Part shown: one piece after another, positions 9,093 to 19,800 of the stretch
Layout: each line of letters begins with the position of its first letter
How positions within the stretch are numbered: the stretch's first letter is position 1
Source: an uncultured Prevotellaceae bacterium
GTDB taxonomy: Bacteria > Bacteroidota > Bacteroidia > Bacteroidales > Bacteroidaceae
Assembly: GCA_900314655.1 (NCBI GenBank)
Contig: OMWC01000010.1
Location: forward strand, 40,247 to 104,246
Reading direction: 5' to 3'
DNA length: 64,000 nt
The notes under the pieces: generated by a model
Databases searched by the model: none
Told to the model about the DNA's origin: nothing
The model's input: the letters and a program-made list of their open reading frames with translations, nothing else
Position numbers and translations under genes: made by a program

Positions 9093-10328
9093 ATGAAAAA
9101 ATACCTTTCGATATTGCTGATTTCCCTGTTTGCGGTGACCTCACGGGCGCAGCGACATGAGATACTCAGTCCGCGCATCGCTTCGCTGCAGGTGACGGCC
9201 GACGACAACTGGACAGGACTGCCCATAACCGACATGGACGGAAGAATCCATATTAACTTTGACGACCTCACCCACGAATACACCCGCTATACCTACCGCA
9301 TAGAACATTGCGAGGCTGACTGGACACCCTCTGAGGAACTCTTCACCAGCGACTATCTGCAAGGGTTTGCCGACGGCGATGTAATCGAATACTGCATTGA
9401 GTCGCTCAACACGTATCAACTATATACCCACTATTCGCTGACCATCCCCAACGAACGCTGCCGCCTAAAGATGAGCGGCAACTACCGACTGACCGTCATC
9501 GACGAAAACAACGACGAGACACCGGTGATGACCGTCTGCTTCATGCTCGTGGAACCAAAGATGGGCGTTTCGCTCAATTATACCACCAATACCGACGTAG
9601 ATATCAACAACAGTCATCAGCAGGTGGAGATGAACCTCCTATACGGAGAACTCAACGTGACTAATCCCACGGAGCAAATCAAGACCGTCGTGATGCAAAA
9701 CGGACGTTGGGACAATGCCCGCCTGAATGCCCGTCCGCAATATGTGATGGCCGATGGGCTCCGCTGGCAACATTGCCGCGACTTCATTTTCCGGGCCGGC
9801 AACGAGTATCACAAGTTTGAGATGCTCGACCTCACCCACCCCACGATGGGCATCGACCACATCAGCTGGGATGGAGAAATGTATCATGTGTTTCCCTTCA
9901 TCAACGAACCTCGCCGACATTACATCTACGACGAAGATGCCAACGGCGCATTCATCATCCGCAACAGCGACAACTACGAGATAGAAAACACGTGCGACTA
10001 CGCCTGGGTTCACTTCCAGCTGAATTGTCCGAATCCTGTGAAAGGCGATGTCTATCTGAACGGTGCATGGACCCACGACTGGTTCCTGCCGGAATACAAG
10101 ATGGAATACAATGAAGAAATGAAATGCTATGAGGGCGCCGTGAAATTGAAACAAGGGTATTACAATTTTCAATACCTGCTGATGAATCCTGACGGCACCA
10201 TCACAACCATGCCCACCGAGGGCGATTTCTACCAAACGGAAAATTCCTATCAGGCCCTTATATATTATAAAGGTACGGGCGAGCGGACTGACCGGCTCGT
10301 TGGCTATGCAAATATAAAAGGGAACTAA
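9093..10328 (+). CDS. Exported DUF5103 family protein
   Basis: A 411-residue protein with a cleavable signal peptide (MKKYLSILLISLFAVTSRA). The rest fits DUF5103, a Bacteroidota family of predicted beta-rich exported proteins: EILSPRIASLQV, YRIEHCEADWTPSEELFTSDYL, FMLVEPKMGVSLNYTTNTDVD and a C-terminal part with Ig/CBM48-like features (VYLNGAWTHDW, GYYNFQYLL). The start is the ATG that opens the signal peptide; the frame extends 19 codons further but without a sensible start region. Function is unknown. It converges with the TPR gene, the stops overlapping by 4 nt. Confidence 0.85.
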   Translation: MKKYLSILLISLFAVTSRAQRHEILSPRIASLQVTADDNWTGLPITDMDGRIHINFDDLTHEYTRYTYRIEHCEADWTPSEELFTSDYLQGFADGDVIEYCIESLNTYQLYTHYSLTIPNERCRLKMSGNYRLTVIDENNDETPVMTVCFMLVEPKMGVSLNYTTNTDVDINNSHQQVEMNLLYGELNVTNPTEQIKTVVMQNGRWDNARLNARPQYVMADGLRWQHCRDFIFRAGNEYHKFEMLDLTHPTMGIDHISWDGEMYHVFPFINEPRRHYIYDEDANGAFIIRNSDNYEIENTCDYAWVHFQLNCPNPVKGDVYLNGAWTHDWFLPEYKMEYNEEMKCYEGAVKLKQGYYNFQYLLMNPDGTITTMPTEGDFYQTENSYQALIYYKGTGERTDRLVGYANIKGN

Positions 10329-11521
10329 CGGAGCATACGGTCAATCTCCTCAAACTCACGGCCCATATTGAGCTTGAGATAGATATTATAGAGCGCAGCT
10401 GCCCATTTGTCTTTTTCATGTGGAGCCAACGCACGGTAGCGTTCCATATAGGGCAGCGCCTTACGGTAAAGTTCGCGCATCTGCTTGCGCTGCTTGGCAC
10501 CCACCTTTCCTTTCTCTATGAGGAAAGCCTTGTTCACATAGGCTACGCCTGCATTATAATAAGCATCGGCCAGGGTGTCGTTGCGGGCTATCAGCGTGTC
10601 GCAAAGCGCGATGCACGCATCATAGTCGCCCTGATTAAGCAGCATCTTACTCTTGGCAAAAATGAACAGTTCGGAAGAGTCATTGACAGCCAAAGCCTCA
10701 TCCACGATAGTCATGGCACGCTCACGCTGGTTCGTCGAGCTGTAGTGGTCAATAAGCCGTGGGAAGAAATAGGAAGAATTTGGATAGTGCTCAAAACCAT
10801 CGACCAGCGTCTGTTCGTAGCTCTGCTTGTCGGATTGGAGCTTGTAGATTTCAGCCAGATACTGCAGACAGTTCTCTAAGCGGACAGTATCCTGCAGGGC
10901 AAGATCCTTGTATTTGAGTGCCATTGACGGATTACCCAACTGATAGCCGCAGAGCACAGTCCAGAATGCAGCCGTGGGATTGAGCGGATCGTTTTCGAAA
11001 TGCCGGTTCTCAAAGAGCGGCTGACGATGGCAATCGAGGAACGCATCAAACATCGTGAATGCCTCCTGATAGTTGTTGCGGCGCAGGAAGAACACACCGC
11101 CATTGTAAAGATTGGGACGGTAACCTGAAAGGAAACCTGAATGATTCTCGCGATACTTGATACGGATGCGGCCCTTCTTGTCGGGGAGTGCATCGATACT
11201 ATCCATCGACTGGTAGTCGCGAAACATCTTGAGGGCCAGTTTGAACAATGCTGCCGTGTCCTGCTTCTGACGGAGATACATCCGCTCGTTGCCTTGCAGG
11301 TATTGTGCCCGCACGGCAGTGGTCATGGTGTTCCAAATCTTCAGGTTCCTACGGTTCACACTATCTGAGAGCAACATTCTCATCTGCTGCTCAGCCTTCT
11401 CAAGATTCTTGCCGCTCTTGATAATCGCCTCTGCTTGCTGAATCTCTTTCTTCTGGGCTTTCAGACAAGGGATTAGGATTACCAGGAATGACAAGATTAA
11501 TAAGTATCGCTGTTTCTTCAT
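10325..11521 (-). CDS. Exported TPR-like protein
   Basis: A 398-residue protein with signal peptide MKKQRYLLILSFLVILIPCLKAQ, then repeated helical pairs typical of tetratricopeptide repeats (YQLGNPSMALKYKDLAL, LNQGDYDACIALCDTLIA, ADAYYNAGVAYVNKAFL). It is paralogous to the protein encoded directly upstream (11579-12787): same length, same order of segments, and a shared IIDEAL-type repeat pattern with low identity. TPR proteins are scaffolds; a periplasmic role is inferred from the signal. A terminator lies between the two genes, yet no Bacteroidota promoter is seen before this one, so it probably depends on read-through. Confidence 0.85.
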   Translation of the reverse strand: MKKQRYLLILSFLVILIPCLKAQKKEIQQAEAIIKSGKNLEKAEQQMRMLLSDSVNRRNLKIWNTMTTAVRAQYLQGNERMYLRQKQDTAALFKLALKMFRDYQSMDSIDALPDKKGRIRIKYRENHSGFLSGYRPNLYNGGVFFLRRNNYQEAFTMFDAFLDCHRQPLFENRHFENDPLNPTAAFWTVLCGYQLGNPSMALKYKDLALQDTVRLENCLQYLAEIYKLQSDKQSYEQTLVDGFEHYPNSSYFFPRLIDHYSSTNQRERAMTIVDEALAVNDSSELFIFAKSKMLLNQGDYDACIALCDTLIARNDTLADAYYNAGVAYVNKAFLIEKGKVGAKQRKQMRELYRKALPYMERYRALAPHEKDKWAAALYNIYLKLNMGREFEEIDRMLR

Positions 11522-11524
11522 TCG

Positions 11525-11557
11525 TTAAAAATGGAGCCGACAAATAATGCCGGCTCC
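11525..11557 (-). terminator. Hairpin terminator between the two TPR genes
   Basis: Minus strand: GGAGCCG paired with CGGCTCC around a 11-nt loop, then ATTTTTAA. The T run is short (5), so termination may be partial. Confidence 0.6.
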
Positions 11558-11578
11558 CCAAAAGACGATTAATTGAAA

Positions 11579-12787
11579 TTACTTCGAGATCAGAGACTCG
11601 AGCTCCTTGGCGTTAGCCTCGTCGCCAATCAGGTAGTAAGCCTGATAGAGGGTGTAAGGCCAGTTCACGGTCAGATGATCGGGATCCTTAGCCTTAAGCT
11701 GATTCAAATTTGCAATAGACTCCTGCAGCAGGCTCTTAGCCTCGGGAGTCAGGTTACCGGCATTGGCATCCTTCAGGGTGATAGCCTGGTTGTTCTGGCA
11801 AAGAGCAAGGTTGAACTGTACCTGAATGAATTCGGGATCCAATGCGAGCGACTTCTTGTAACTCTCGATGGCATCAGCCCACTTGCTCTCACCCATCTCG
11901 CTTTCGCCCTTCAGGGCCCAAGCCATCTTGCTGGGATACTGGCTTACCTGCTTGTTGATAAGTGCATTCTTGGCAGCGTTGTCGCCGGTTGTCTGATAGT
12001 ATTCAGTCAGCAGAGAGAACATACGCTCGTTGGCAGGATCTTGGTTGTAGAGTTCCTTGATCTCATTGAGATACTTCACAGAGTCTTCCTTGGTCTTCAA
12101 GGTAGCCTTCATGGAAAGGATCTTGATATCCATGGCGTCCTTAGCTACGGCTGTATCGGCGAGAGCCACACCGGCATAACGGCTTGCTGCGGGATAATCC
12201 TGAGAGTTGTAGGAAGCCAGCGAAGCAAAGTAGGCAATCTGTCCAAGATACTGATCCTTTGAGAAATCGTAGTCAGAATAGAGAGAGTTGCCCTTGCAGT
12301 CAACATAAGCAGCGAAAGCAGCAGCAGCCGACTTGAAGTCCTTATTGTTGTAATAGTCCTGTCCGGCATTGATAAGTGCATTACGAACAGAAGCCAGACG
12401 GTCTTGATTCTTCTTGTGGAACTTAGGCTTTACCTTTCCCTTGGCATTGGGCAGCTGGTCATACTTTTCGCATTCGAAAGCAGACTGTACGGCCACACGG
12501 GCTGCCTCGTTCATACCATCTTTGTCGAAAGGGTCTTCTTTCTTCATAGCCTGGTTTGTAATCTGCACAGTCTGTTCTTTATCGAACTTGGCGAGAGCGA
12601 GGTCAACAACCTTGTTCCAAGCCTTGGCTCTTTCCTCGTCGTTCATACTAGAAAGATTGCTCTCCACGAGGGCCTTAGCCTCCTTGAAGTCTTTCGCATC
12701 CATTACCTTCTTCACTGCATCAGGATTCTGAGCATTGGCTGAGACTACCATACAGGCAGCTACGGCCATCAAAACGATTTTTTTCAT
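11579..12787 (-). CDS. Exported TPR protein downstream of gyrA
   Basis: A 402-residue protein with signal peptide MKKIVLMAVAACMVVSANAQ, followed by Lys/Ala-rich helical repeats. Recognisable TPR units include KWADAIESYKKSLALDPEF, IQVQFNLALCQNN and YYNNKDFKSAAAAFAAYV. It follows gyrA by 64 nt on the same strand with no clear promoter in the gap, so it is probably part of the gyrA transcript. The next gene is a paralogue, suggesting an old tandem duplication. Function unknown; envelope location inferred from the signal peptide. Confidence 0.88.
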   Translation of the reverse strand: MKKIVLMAVAACMVVSANAQNPDAVKKVMDAKDFKEAKALVESNLSSMNDEERAKAWNKVVDLALAKFDKEQTVQITNQAMKKEDPFDKDGMNEAARVAVQSAFECEKYDQLPNAKGKVKPKFHKKNQDRLASVRNALINAGQDYYNNKDFKSAAAAFAAYVDCKGNSLYSDYDFSKDQYLGQIAYFASLASYNSQDYPAASRYAGVALADTAVAKDAMDIKILSMKATLKTKEDSVKYLNEIKELYNQDPANERMFSLLTEYYQTTGDNAAKNALINKQVSQYPSKMAWALKGESEMGESKWADAIESYKKSLALDPEFIQVQFNLALCQNNQAITLKDANAGNLTPEAKSLLQESIANLNQLKAKDPDHLTVNWPYTLYQAYYLIGDEANAKELESLISK

Positions 12788-12851
12788 AATCTTTGTTTAA
12801 TATTAAAAGGTTCGTATCTTTTGACTATTGTTATGTTAAAAGGTTTAATCT

Positions 12852-15527
12852 CTATTCTTGAACGTCATCATTCTCCTCGTTCTCATCCACAAAGTCAACG
12901 ATGTCCTCATCGCTCTCCTCGCGGCTCTCTACTCTCCCCTCGTCAGAAGAGAGTTCCTTGCGGAAAGTGTCGTTGTTCTGATTCCATTCCTCGCGGCTCT
13001 TCTGCTCCACGATGGCCTCCAGCTCGCTGCTCATCACCTTGCAGACGCTGGCAATGACATCATTCTTCTTGGAGAGATTGATGAGGCGGACGCCCTGGGT
13101 GGCACGTCCCATCACTCGGCATTCAGCTACCGACAGACGAATCACGATACCACTCTTGTTGATGATCATCAGGTCGTTGTCGTCGGTCACGTTCTTGATG
13201 GCAACCAGACGGCCTGTCTTCTCCGTGATATTGAGCGTCTTCACGCCCTTACCGCCACGGTTGGTCACACGGTAGTCTTCCACCTGCGAACGCTTGCCGT
13301 AGCCTTCCTCGGAGACAACCATTACGGTTTCCTTCTCGGGATCGTTCACCACAATCATGCCAACCACGGCATCATCCTCGCCAGAGAGGCGCATACCGCG
13401 AACACCCGTGGCCACACGGCCCATCGTGCGGACGGTATTCTCATGGAAACGTACGGCACGTCCGTTGCGGTCGGCCATGATGAGTTCGTTCTTACCGTTA
13501 GTCAGACGAACATCCACCACCTCATCGCCTTCCATGATGTTGATGGCAATCACACCGTTGGCGCGCGGACGGCTATAGGCTTCGAGCGAAGTCTTCTTCA
13601 CCGTTCCGTTCTTGGTGGCGAACACCACATAATGGGAATTGATGAATTCGGTATCTTCAAGGCCCTTGTTGCGTAGGCGCATGCAGGCGTTGACGGCATC
13701 GTCAGACTCAATGTTGAGCATATTCTGAATGGCGCGGCCCTTAGAGTTCTTGTCACCTTCGGGAATCTCATAGCACTTCAGCCAGTAGCAACGGCCCTTC
13801 TTCGTGAAGAACATCATGGTCTGGTGCATCGTAGCCGGATAGATGTACTCCGTAAAGTCAGCTTCGCGCGAACGGGCACCCTTTGCTCCCACTCCACCAC
13901 GGGCTTGCTCACGGAAATCGGAAAGCGGCGTGCGCTTGATATAGCCCAGATGGCTGATGGTGATCACCACGGGATCGTTGGGATAGAAGTCCTCGGCATT
14001 AAACTCATGCTCGGCGGGCACAATCTGCGTGCGACGCTCGTCGCCATACTTGGCCTTCACTTCGAGCAGGTCGTCCTTCATCACCTGCTTGCAAACCTCG
14101 GGATCGTCGAGGATGGTCTGCAGGTATTCTATCTGCTTCATCAGGTCTTCATACTCCTTGTGCAACTCGTCCATACGCAGGCCGGTGAGCTGGCTCAGAC
14201 GCATATCCACGATAGCTTTCGACTGAAGTTCGTCCAGTTCGAAACGCTTCTCCAAGTTGCGCTGGGCATCGGTAGGCGTCTTCGAGCCTCGGATGATGTG
14301 TACCACCTCGTCGATATTGTCGCAGGCAATGATGAGTCCTTCCAGAATGTGAGCGCGTTCCTTAGCCTTACGCAGGTCAAACTGCGTGCGGCGGATGGTC
14401 ACGTCGTGGCGATGCTCAATGAAGTAGCCGATGCACTCCTTCAGGGAAAGGAGCTTCGGTGAAAGGCGTGTTTTGTCGTTCTTTCCGGGAACCAGCGCAA
14501 TGTTGTTTACCGAGAAAGAACTCTGCAGGGCCGTCATCTTGAACAGCTTGTTCAGGATGACGTTGGCGTTGGCGTCCTTCTTCACGTCGATGACGATACG
14601 CATACCTTGACGGCCGGTCTCGTCGTTAGCGTTGGAAATACCTTCCAGTTTGCCTTCCTTCACGAGGTCGGCAATGTATTCGATAAGTTGCTGCTTGTTG
14701 ACGCCGTAGGGAATCTCCGTAATGACAATCTTATCGTGGTTCTCGCCGCTTTCAATCTCAGCCTTTGCGCGCATCACGATCTTTCCGCGTCCCGTCTCAT
14801 AGGCATCCTTCACGCCTTGCAGGCCGTAGATGAAGGCACCCGTTGGGAAGTCAGGCGCAGGGATATACTGCATCAGTCCCTCGGTATCAATGTCGGGGTT
14901 GTCGATATAGGCGCAGCAGCCGTCGATGACCTCTCCGAGGTTATGTGTAGGCATATTGGTGGCCATACCCACGGCAATACCGTTACCTCCGTTCACCAGC
15001 AGGTTGGGCACCTTCGTAGGCATCACGGTTGGCTCCTGAAGCGTATCGTCGAAGTTGTTGGCCATATCCACGGTGTCTTTCTCCAGGTCGTCCATGATAT
15101 GCTCACCCATCTTCGAGAGGCGGCACTCGGTGTATCGCATGGCAGCCGGTGAGTCACCATCGACGGAACCGAAGTTACCCTGTCCGTCAATCAGCGTGTA
15201 GCGCATGTTCCAGTCCTGACCCATACGCACCAGTGCTCCATAAACGGAACTGTCGCCATGGGGGTGATATTTACCGAGCACTTCACCTACAACGCGGGCA
15301 CATTTCTTATAAGGTTGCGTGCTCACGTTGTTGATACCTTTCATACCAAAGAGAATACGGCGGTGAACGGGCTTGAAACCGTCACGAACATCAGGAAGGG
15401 CACGTGCCACGATGACCGACATCGAATAGTCGATGTAGGAACTTCGCATTTCTTCCTCGATGTTGATTTTGATAATTCGGTCGTTGTCAAGCGTCTGACC
15501 GTCGTCGAATGTTTGATTTTCGTCCAT
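12852..15527 (-). CDS. gyrA: DNA gyrase subunit A
   Basis: GyrA cuts and rejoins DNA in the A2B2 gyrase that adds negative supercoils. The 891 residues contain the breakage-reunion domain with catalytic Tyr132 ([18 protein letters not shown]), the quinolone region [18 protein letters not shown] (Ser93 and Gly97 correspond to E. coli Ser83 and Asp87), and the six-bladed C-terminal pinwheel. The GyrA box reads QARGGVG rather than the usual QRRGGKG. An acidic tail ends the protein ([18 protein letters not shown]). ParC is less likely because of the complete pinwheel with a box-like motif and the acidic tail. First gene before the two TPR paralogues. Confidence 0.96.
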   Translation of the reverse strand: MDENQTFDDGQTLDNDRIIKINIEEEMRSSYIDYSMSVIVARALPDVRDGFKPVHRRILFGMKGINNVSTQPYKKCARVVGEVLGKYHPHGDSSVYGALVRMGQDWNMRYTLIDGQGNFGSVDGDSPAAMRYTECRLSKMGEHIMDDLEKDTVDMANNFDDTLQEPTVMPTKVPNLLVNGGNGIAVGMATNMPTHNLGEVIDGCCAYIDNPDIDTEGLMQYIPAPDFPTGAFIYGLQGVKDAYETGRGKIVMRAKAEIESGENHDKIVITEIPYGVNKQQLIEYIADLVKEGKLEGISNANDETGRQGMRIVIDVKKDANANVILNKLFKMTALQSSFSVNNIALVPGKNDKTRLSPKLLSLKECIGYFIEHRHDVTIRRTQFDLRKAKERAHILEGLIIACDNIDEVVHIIRGSKTPTDAQRNLEKRFELDELQSKAIVDMRLSQLTGLRMDELHKEYEDLMKQIEYLQTILDDPEVCKQVMKDDLLEVKAKYGDERRTQIVPAEHEFNAEDFYPNDPVVITISHLGYIKRTPLSDFREQARGGVGAKGARSREADFTEYIYPATMHQTMMFFTKKGRCYWLKCYEIPEGDKNSKGRAIQNMLNIESDDAVNACMRLRNKGLEDTEFINSHYVVFATKNGTVKKTSLEAYSRPRANGVIAINIMEGDEVVDVRLTNGKNELIMADRNGRAVRFHENTVRTMGRVATGVRGMRLSGEDDAVVGMIVVNDPEKETVMVVSEEGYGKRSQVEDYRVTNRGGKGVKTLNITEKTGRLVAIKNVTDDNDLMIINKSGIVIRLSVAECRVMGRATQGVRLINLSKKNDVIASVCKVMSSELEAIVEQKSREEWNQNNDTFRKELSSDEGRVESREESDEDIVDFVDENEENDDVQE

Positions 15528-15602
15528 TGTTTATATTTGTTAATTTCCTTTTTAAGCGCGTTTTTTTGCGTTCTGAGCGCATAAGGCTCATTTTTAACCA
15601 TG

Positions 15603-15633
15603 CAAAATTACGAATAAAAACTGAACTGTGCAA
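15603..15633 (-). promoter_or_regulatory. Promoter of gyrA
   Basis: Minus strand: TTTG with TTG at 15631-15633, a 20-nt spacer, then TAATTTTG at 15603-15610. The leader to gyrA is about 70 nt and carries GC-rich inverted segments (GAGCGC, GCGCTT), possibly structured. Confidence 0.7.
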
Positions 15634-15702
15634 ACATTTAAGGAATTTAAGCACATAATTTAATAAAAGGTAATAACAAGACATAAATATCAGGCCGAAA
15701 TA

Positions 15703-15733
15703 TTGGCCGAACCGATTATTTGCATTATCTTTG
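15703..15733 (+). promoter_or_regulatory. Promoter of the exported protein at 15763
   Basis: TTGG (15703-15706) then TATCTTTG at 15726-15733, spacer 20 nt after TTG. Start codon 30 nt downstream of the box. It is divergent from the gyrA promoter, 70 nt apart. Confidence 0.7.
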
Positions 15734-15762
15734 CACTCAGACAATTAACTCGAAATACGTAT

Positions 15763-16257
15763 ATGATGAAAAAAGCATTTGCCATCTTTTGCCTGCTCAC
15801 GGCCACGCTGGGCGTGAATGCACAATGGTCTCAGCGAATCGTTGCCGCTGATACCGAAAAGGGAACACCCTCCACATCGATGATAACCTACGAAGACAGT
15901 ATCGGTTACCTATACTTCGATGAAGGAATGAACGATGTCTTCTATATCGGTAATAACCAGTCGATTGAGTTTGCCGTCAACAAGTCGGCAAAGGTCAAGA
16001 AAGTCATCGCAAAAATCGAATGTTACGATGAGAACAACCAGCTCTTGGAAACCTACGACGGCTATCAGCTGATTGCCAAGGACGAATACATTACCCTCTA
16101 TTCCGACAAGCTCGACAAGCGAGGGGCAAGCCAGCGCAAGACCACCAAGAACATCATCGACTTTGCCCTCAACAATGCCGGCTACATACGCTTCATCATC
16201 CCGATGGCAGACAATCAGACCTTCGACTTCAAGATTCCCTGCAAGCGTATCTGCTGA
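15763..16257 (+). CDS. Small exported protein of unknown function
   Basis: A 164-residue protein with signal peptide MMKKAFAIFCLLTATLGVNAQ. I do not recognise the mature part. It looks beta-rich (GYLYFDEGMNDVFYIGNNQSIEF, VIAKIECYDENNQLLETYDGY, IRFIIPMADNQTFDFKIP) with one basic stretch (KLDKRGASQRKTTK). Two Cys occur, one near the middle and one at the very C-terminus (KRIC). Two adjacent ATG codons (15763, 15766) could start it. It stands alone with its own promoter and is followed directly by the first copy of the composite repeat element, whose 15-bp inverted repeat at 16330-16366 may end transcription. Confidence 0.8.
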   Translation: MMKKAFAIFCLLTATLGVNAQWSQRIVAADTEKGTPSTSMITYEDSIGYLYFDEGMNDVFYIGNNQSIEFAVNKSAKVKKVIAKIECYDENNQLLETYDGYQLIAKDEYITLYSDKLDKRGASQRKTTKNIIDFALNNAGYIRFIIPMADNQTFDFKIPCKRIC

Positions 16258-16285
16258 TAGAGCCAAGCTATATTACAGGCCTTGC

Positions 16286-16593
16286 TTCCACCCATTGGAA
16301 GCCTTGTTTCCAGACTTTTGAAGCATCCTTTCCACCCATTGGAAACAACCCTTCCAATGGGTGGAAGCTTTATCTCCAATTAATACCACTCTTTTGAAGA
16401 AAAATCACGAAAAAGCCTCAAGATAGAGGGTTTGGTAGGGGGATGGTAGTAGGTTAAACGCCCTTACCTGCTACCAATAACCACTTAGAAGACAACGTTT
16501 TACAACGAAAATAGAGGGTATAGAGGGTTTTATTTCATTTTCTGCGTATGAAGATATCATCCATCAGCTTGCAAGACATCATCCGATGGAATG
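16286..16593 (+). repeat. Composite intergenic element, copy I
   Basis: Non-coding element in three parts. First, four units with a 22-bp period (16286-16373), each TTCC-N7-GGAA (one TGAA) plus 7 nt; units 3 and 4 form a perfect 15-bp inverted repeat (16330-16344 with 16352-16366). Second, a core of about 175 bp (16374-16549) with TAGAGGG motifs, an inverted pair GGTAGTAGGT/ACCTGCTACC at about 16445-16475, and GCGTATG at its end. Third, two 22-bp units containing ATCATCC (16550-16593). The same parts occur in the same order and orientation at 60122-60516. The remaining intergenic bases to 16710 show nothing clear. Confidence 0.9.
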
Positions 16594-16710
16594 CGACATT
16601 TCAACTTCATAACGCCCCTATCTTTTGCATAAAAAATGGATTTATTTTTTTTAACGGGCGCGTGAGTGAAGATAATAGGAAGAGCATTTCCATATTCCAA
16701 TTAAAAGATG

Positions 16711-16718
16711 TAACTTTG
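16711..16718 (+). promoter_or_regulatory. -7 box and leader of carB
   Basis: TAACTTTG at 16711-16718; a weak TTTC lies at about the -33 position. The leader is about 80 nt and contains a 6-bp hairpin (ATATGC 16733-16738 with GCATAT 16747-16752) followed by five T, which could act as a weak attenuator. Confidence 0.5.
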
Positions 16719-16806
16719 CACACAATTTGGAGATATGCATTTTGCAAGCATATTTTTCTAGTCAGGAAACAACGTTTTTGGATTCATACAATAAACTAAA
16801 GATAAA

Positions 16807-19800
16807 ATGAAAAAGAAACTCAACAAGGTGCTCGTACTGGGTTCGGGCGCTCTGAAAATCGGACAGGCCGGAGAGTTCGACTACTCTGGCTCGCAGGCAT
16901 TGAAGGCCCTGCGTGAAGAAGGTATCTCATCAGTGCTCGTGAACCCCAACATTGCAACCATCCAGACTTCGGAGGGCATTGCCGACAAGGTGTATTTCCA
17001 GCCTGTCACCACCCACTTCGTGACCGAAATCATTAAGAAGGAACGGCCCGACGGAATTCTGCTGGCTTTCGGAGGACAGACGGCGCTCAACTGCGGTACG
17101 GAACTCTATCTGAACGGCACGCTGAAGGAATATGGCGTGGAGGTGCTCGGCACTTCTGTTGAGGCCATCATGAACACGGAAGACCGAGACCTCTTCGTGA
17201 AGAAACTCGACGAGGTGGAACTGAAGACTCCCGTGAGCCACGCCGTGGAAAACATGGACGATGCCCTGAAGGCTGCCCGCGAAATCGGATTCCCGGTAAT
17301 GATCCGCTCGGCATACGCCCTGGGCGGTCTCGGCTCTGGTATCTGTCCTGACGAGAAGCGCTTCGTAGAACTCGCCGAAAGTGCCTTCACCTTTGCTCCC
17401 CAGATTCTCGTGGAAGAGTCGCTGAAGGGCTGGAAGGAGATTGAGTTCGAGTGCATCCGCGATGCCAATGACCATTGTTTCACCGTGGCTTCCATGGAGA
17501 ACTTCGACCCGCTTGGAATCCATACGGGCGAGAGTATCGTGGTGGCTCCCACCTGTTCGCTTACGGCTGAGCAGGTGAAGCAATTGCAGGAAATCACAAT
17601 CCGTTGTGTGCGTCATCTGGGCATCGTCGGTGAGTGCAACATCCAGTTCGCCTTCAACGCCACCACCAACGACTACCGCATCATCGAAATCAATGCCCGC
17701 CTGAGCCGTTCATCGGCATTGGCTTCCAAGGCCACGGGCTATCCCCTCGCCTTCGTGGCTGCCAAGATTGCACTCGGCTACACACTCGACCAGATTGGCG
17801 AGATGGGCACCCCCAACTCCGCCTATGTGGCTCCGAGCCTCGACTATATGATCTGTAAGATTCCTCGTTGGGACCTCACCAAGTTCTCTGGCGTAAGCCG
17901 CCTCATCGGTTCTTCGATGAAGTCCGTAGGCGAGATCATGAGCATCGGCCGCAGCTTCGAGGAAATGATTCAGAAAGGTCTCCGTATGATTGGTCAGGGC
18001 ATGCACGGATTCGTGGGCAACGACCACACCAAGTTCGACGACCTCGAAGATGCCCTGCAAAATCCTACCGACCTCCGCATTTTCGCCATCGCTCAGGCTT
18101 TGGAGGAGGGCTACTCCGTGGAACGCATCGAAGAACTGACCAAGATCGACGTCTGGTTCCTGGAGCGTCTGAAGCATATCGTTGACCTCAAGCATGAACT
18201 GCAGCAGTTCAACACGCTGGAGGAAATCCCCGACGAGAAGCTTCGCGAGGTGAAGGCTGCCGGATTCTCCGATTTCCAGATTGCACGCTTCGTACTGAAG
18301 CCCACCGACAGCATGGAAAAAGAGAACCTCGCCGTTCGCAAATACCGCAAGCAGCGCGGTATCGTGCCTTCCGTGAAGCGCATCAATACCGTGGCCAGCG
18401 AGCATCCCGAACTCACCAACTACCTCTACTTCACTTACCTCTCGCAGGTAGAGCCCACGATGGCCGACGCCAAAGGTTCCGTGTGTTGCTGTACCCCAGC
18501 AACTTATAAAACCGCTGAGCACGACATCGACTACTATAAGAATGAGAAATCCGTAGTGGTGCTCGGTTCCGGTGCTTACCGTATCGGTTCCAGCGTAGAG
18601 TTCGACTGGTGTTCCGTGAACGCCATCAACACGGCCCGCAAGCTTGGCTACAAGAGCATCATGATCAACTATAACCCCGAGACGGTTTCCACCGACTACG
18701 ACATGTGTGACCGGCTCTATTTCGACGAACTTTCCATGGAGCGTGTGCTCGATGTGATCGACCTTGAGGAGCCTCGCGGTGTTATCGTGAGTGTGGGCGG
18801 ACAGATCCCCAACAACCTCGCGATGAAACTCCACCGTCAGGGTGTGCCCGTGCTCGGTACGTCGCCCGTCAATATCGACCGCGCTGAAAACCGTGACAAA
18901 TTCTCGGCCATGCTCGACAAGCTCGGAATCGACCAGCCTGCCTGGCGTGCACTTACATCCGAGGAAGACATCAAGGAATTCGTCGAGGAAGTGGGTTTCC
19001 CCGTTCTTGTGCGTCCTTCCTACGTGCTCTCTGGTGCAGCCATGAACGTCTGCTACGACTACGACGAGCTGCATCGCTTCCTCAACATGGCCACCGAGGT
19101 TTCCAAAGACTATCCCGTGGTGGTCAGCCAGTTCATGCAAGACACCAAGGAGATTGAGTTCGATGCCGTTGCCGACAAGGGAGAGGTCGTTGAATACGCC
19201 ATTTCCGAACACGTGGAGTATGCTGGCGTTCACTCGGGTGATGCCACGATGGTATTCCCCGCCCAGAACATCTATTTCTCCACGATCCGCCAGATTAAGA
19301 AGATTTCGCGTAAGATTGCCAAGGAACTCAATATCAGCGGTCCCTTCAACATCCAGTTCCTCGCAAAGAACCGCGAGGTGAAGGTCATCGAATGCAATCT
19401 CCGCGCCAGCCGTTCGTTCCCCTTCGTTTCTAAGATACTGAAACGCAACTTCATCGAGACGGCCACGAAGATTATGCTCGACGCTCCTTACCAGAGACCC
19501 GACAGCAGCGAGTTCGACATCGACCGCATCGGCGTGAAGGCCAGTCAGTTCTCTTTCGCACGTCTGCAAAATGCCGACCCCGTGCTCGGTGTGGATATGA
19601 GTTCCACCGGCGAGGTGGGCTGCCTGGGCGACGACCTCAACGAGGCCCTGCTCAATTCGCTCATCGCCACCGGCTACCGTCTGCCTAAGCAGAATATTCT
19701 CATCTCTTCGGGTGCCGTGAAAGGCAAGGTGGCCCTCTTGGAGCCTGCCCGCGAACTGGTGAAGAACGGCTATCATATCTACGCCACCGCCGGAACTGCC

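Noticed and set aside
16548..16799. 83-codon plus-strand frame before carB
   Set aside because: It spans the tail of the composite repeat and the carB promoter, and the matching place in copy II does not keep the frame.
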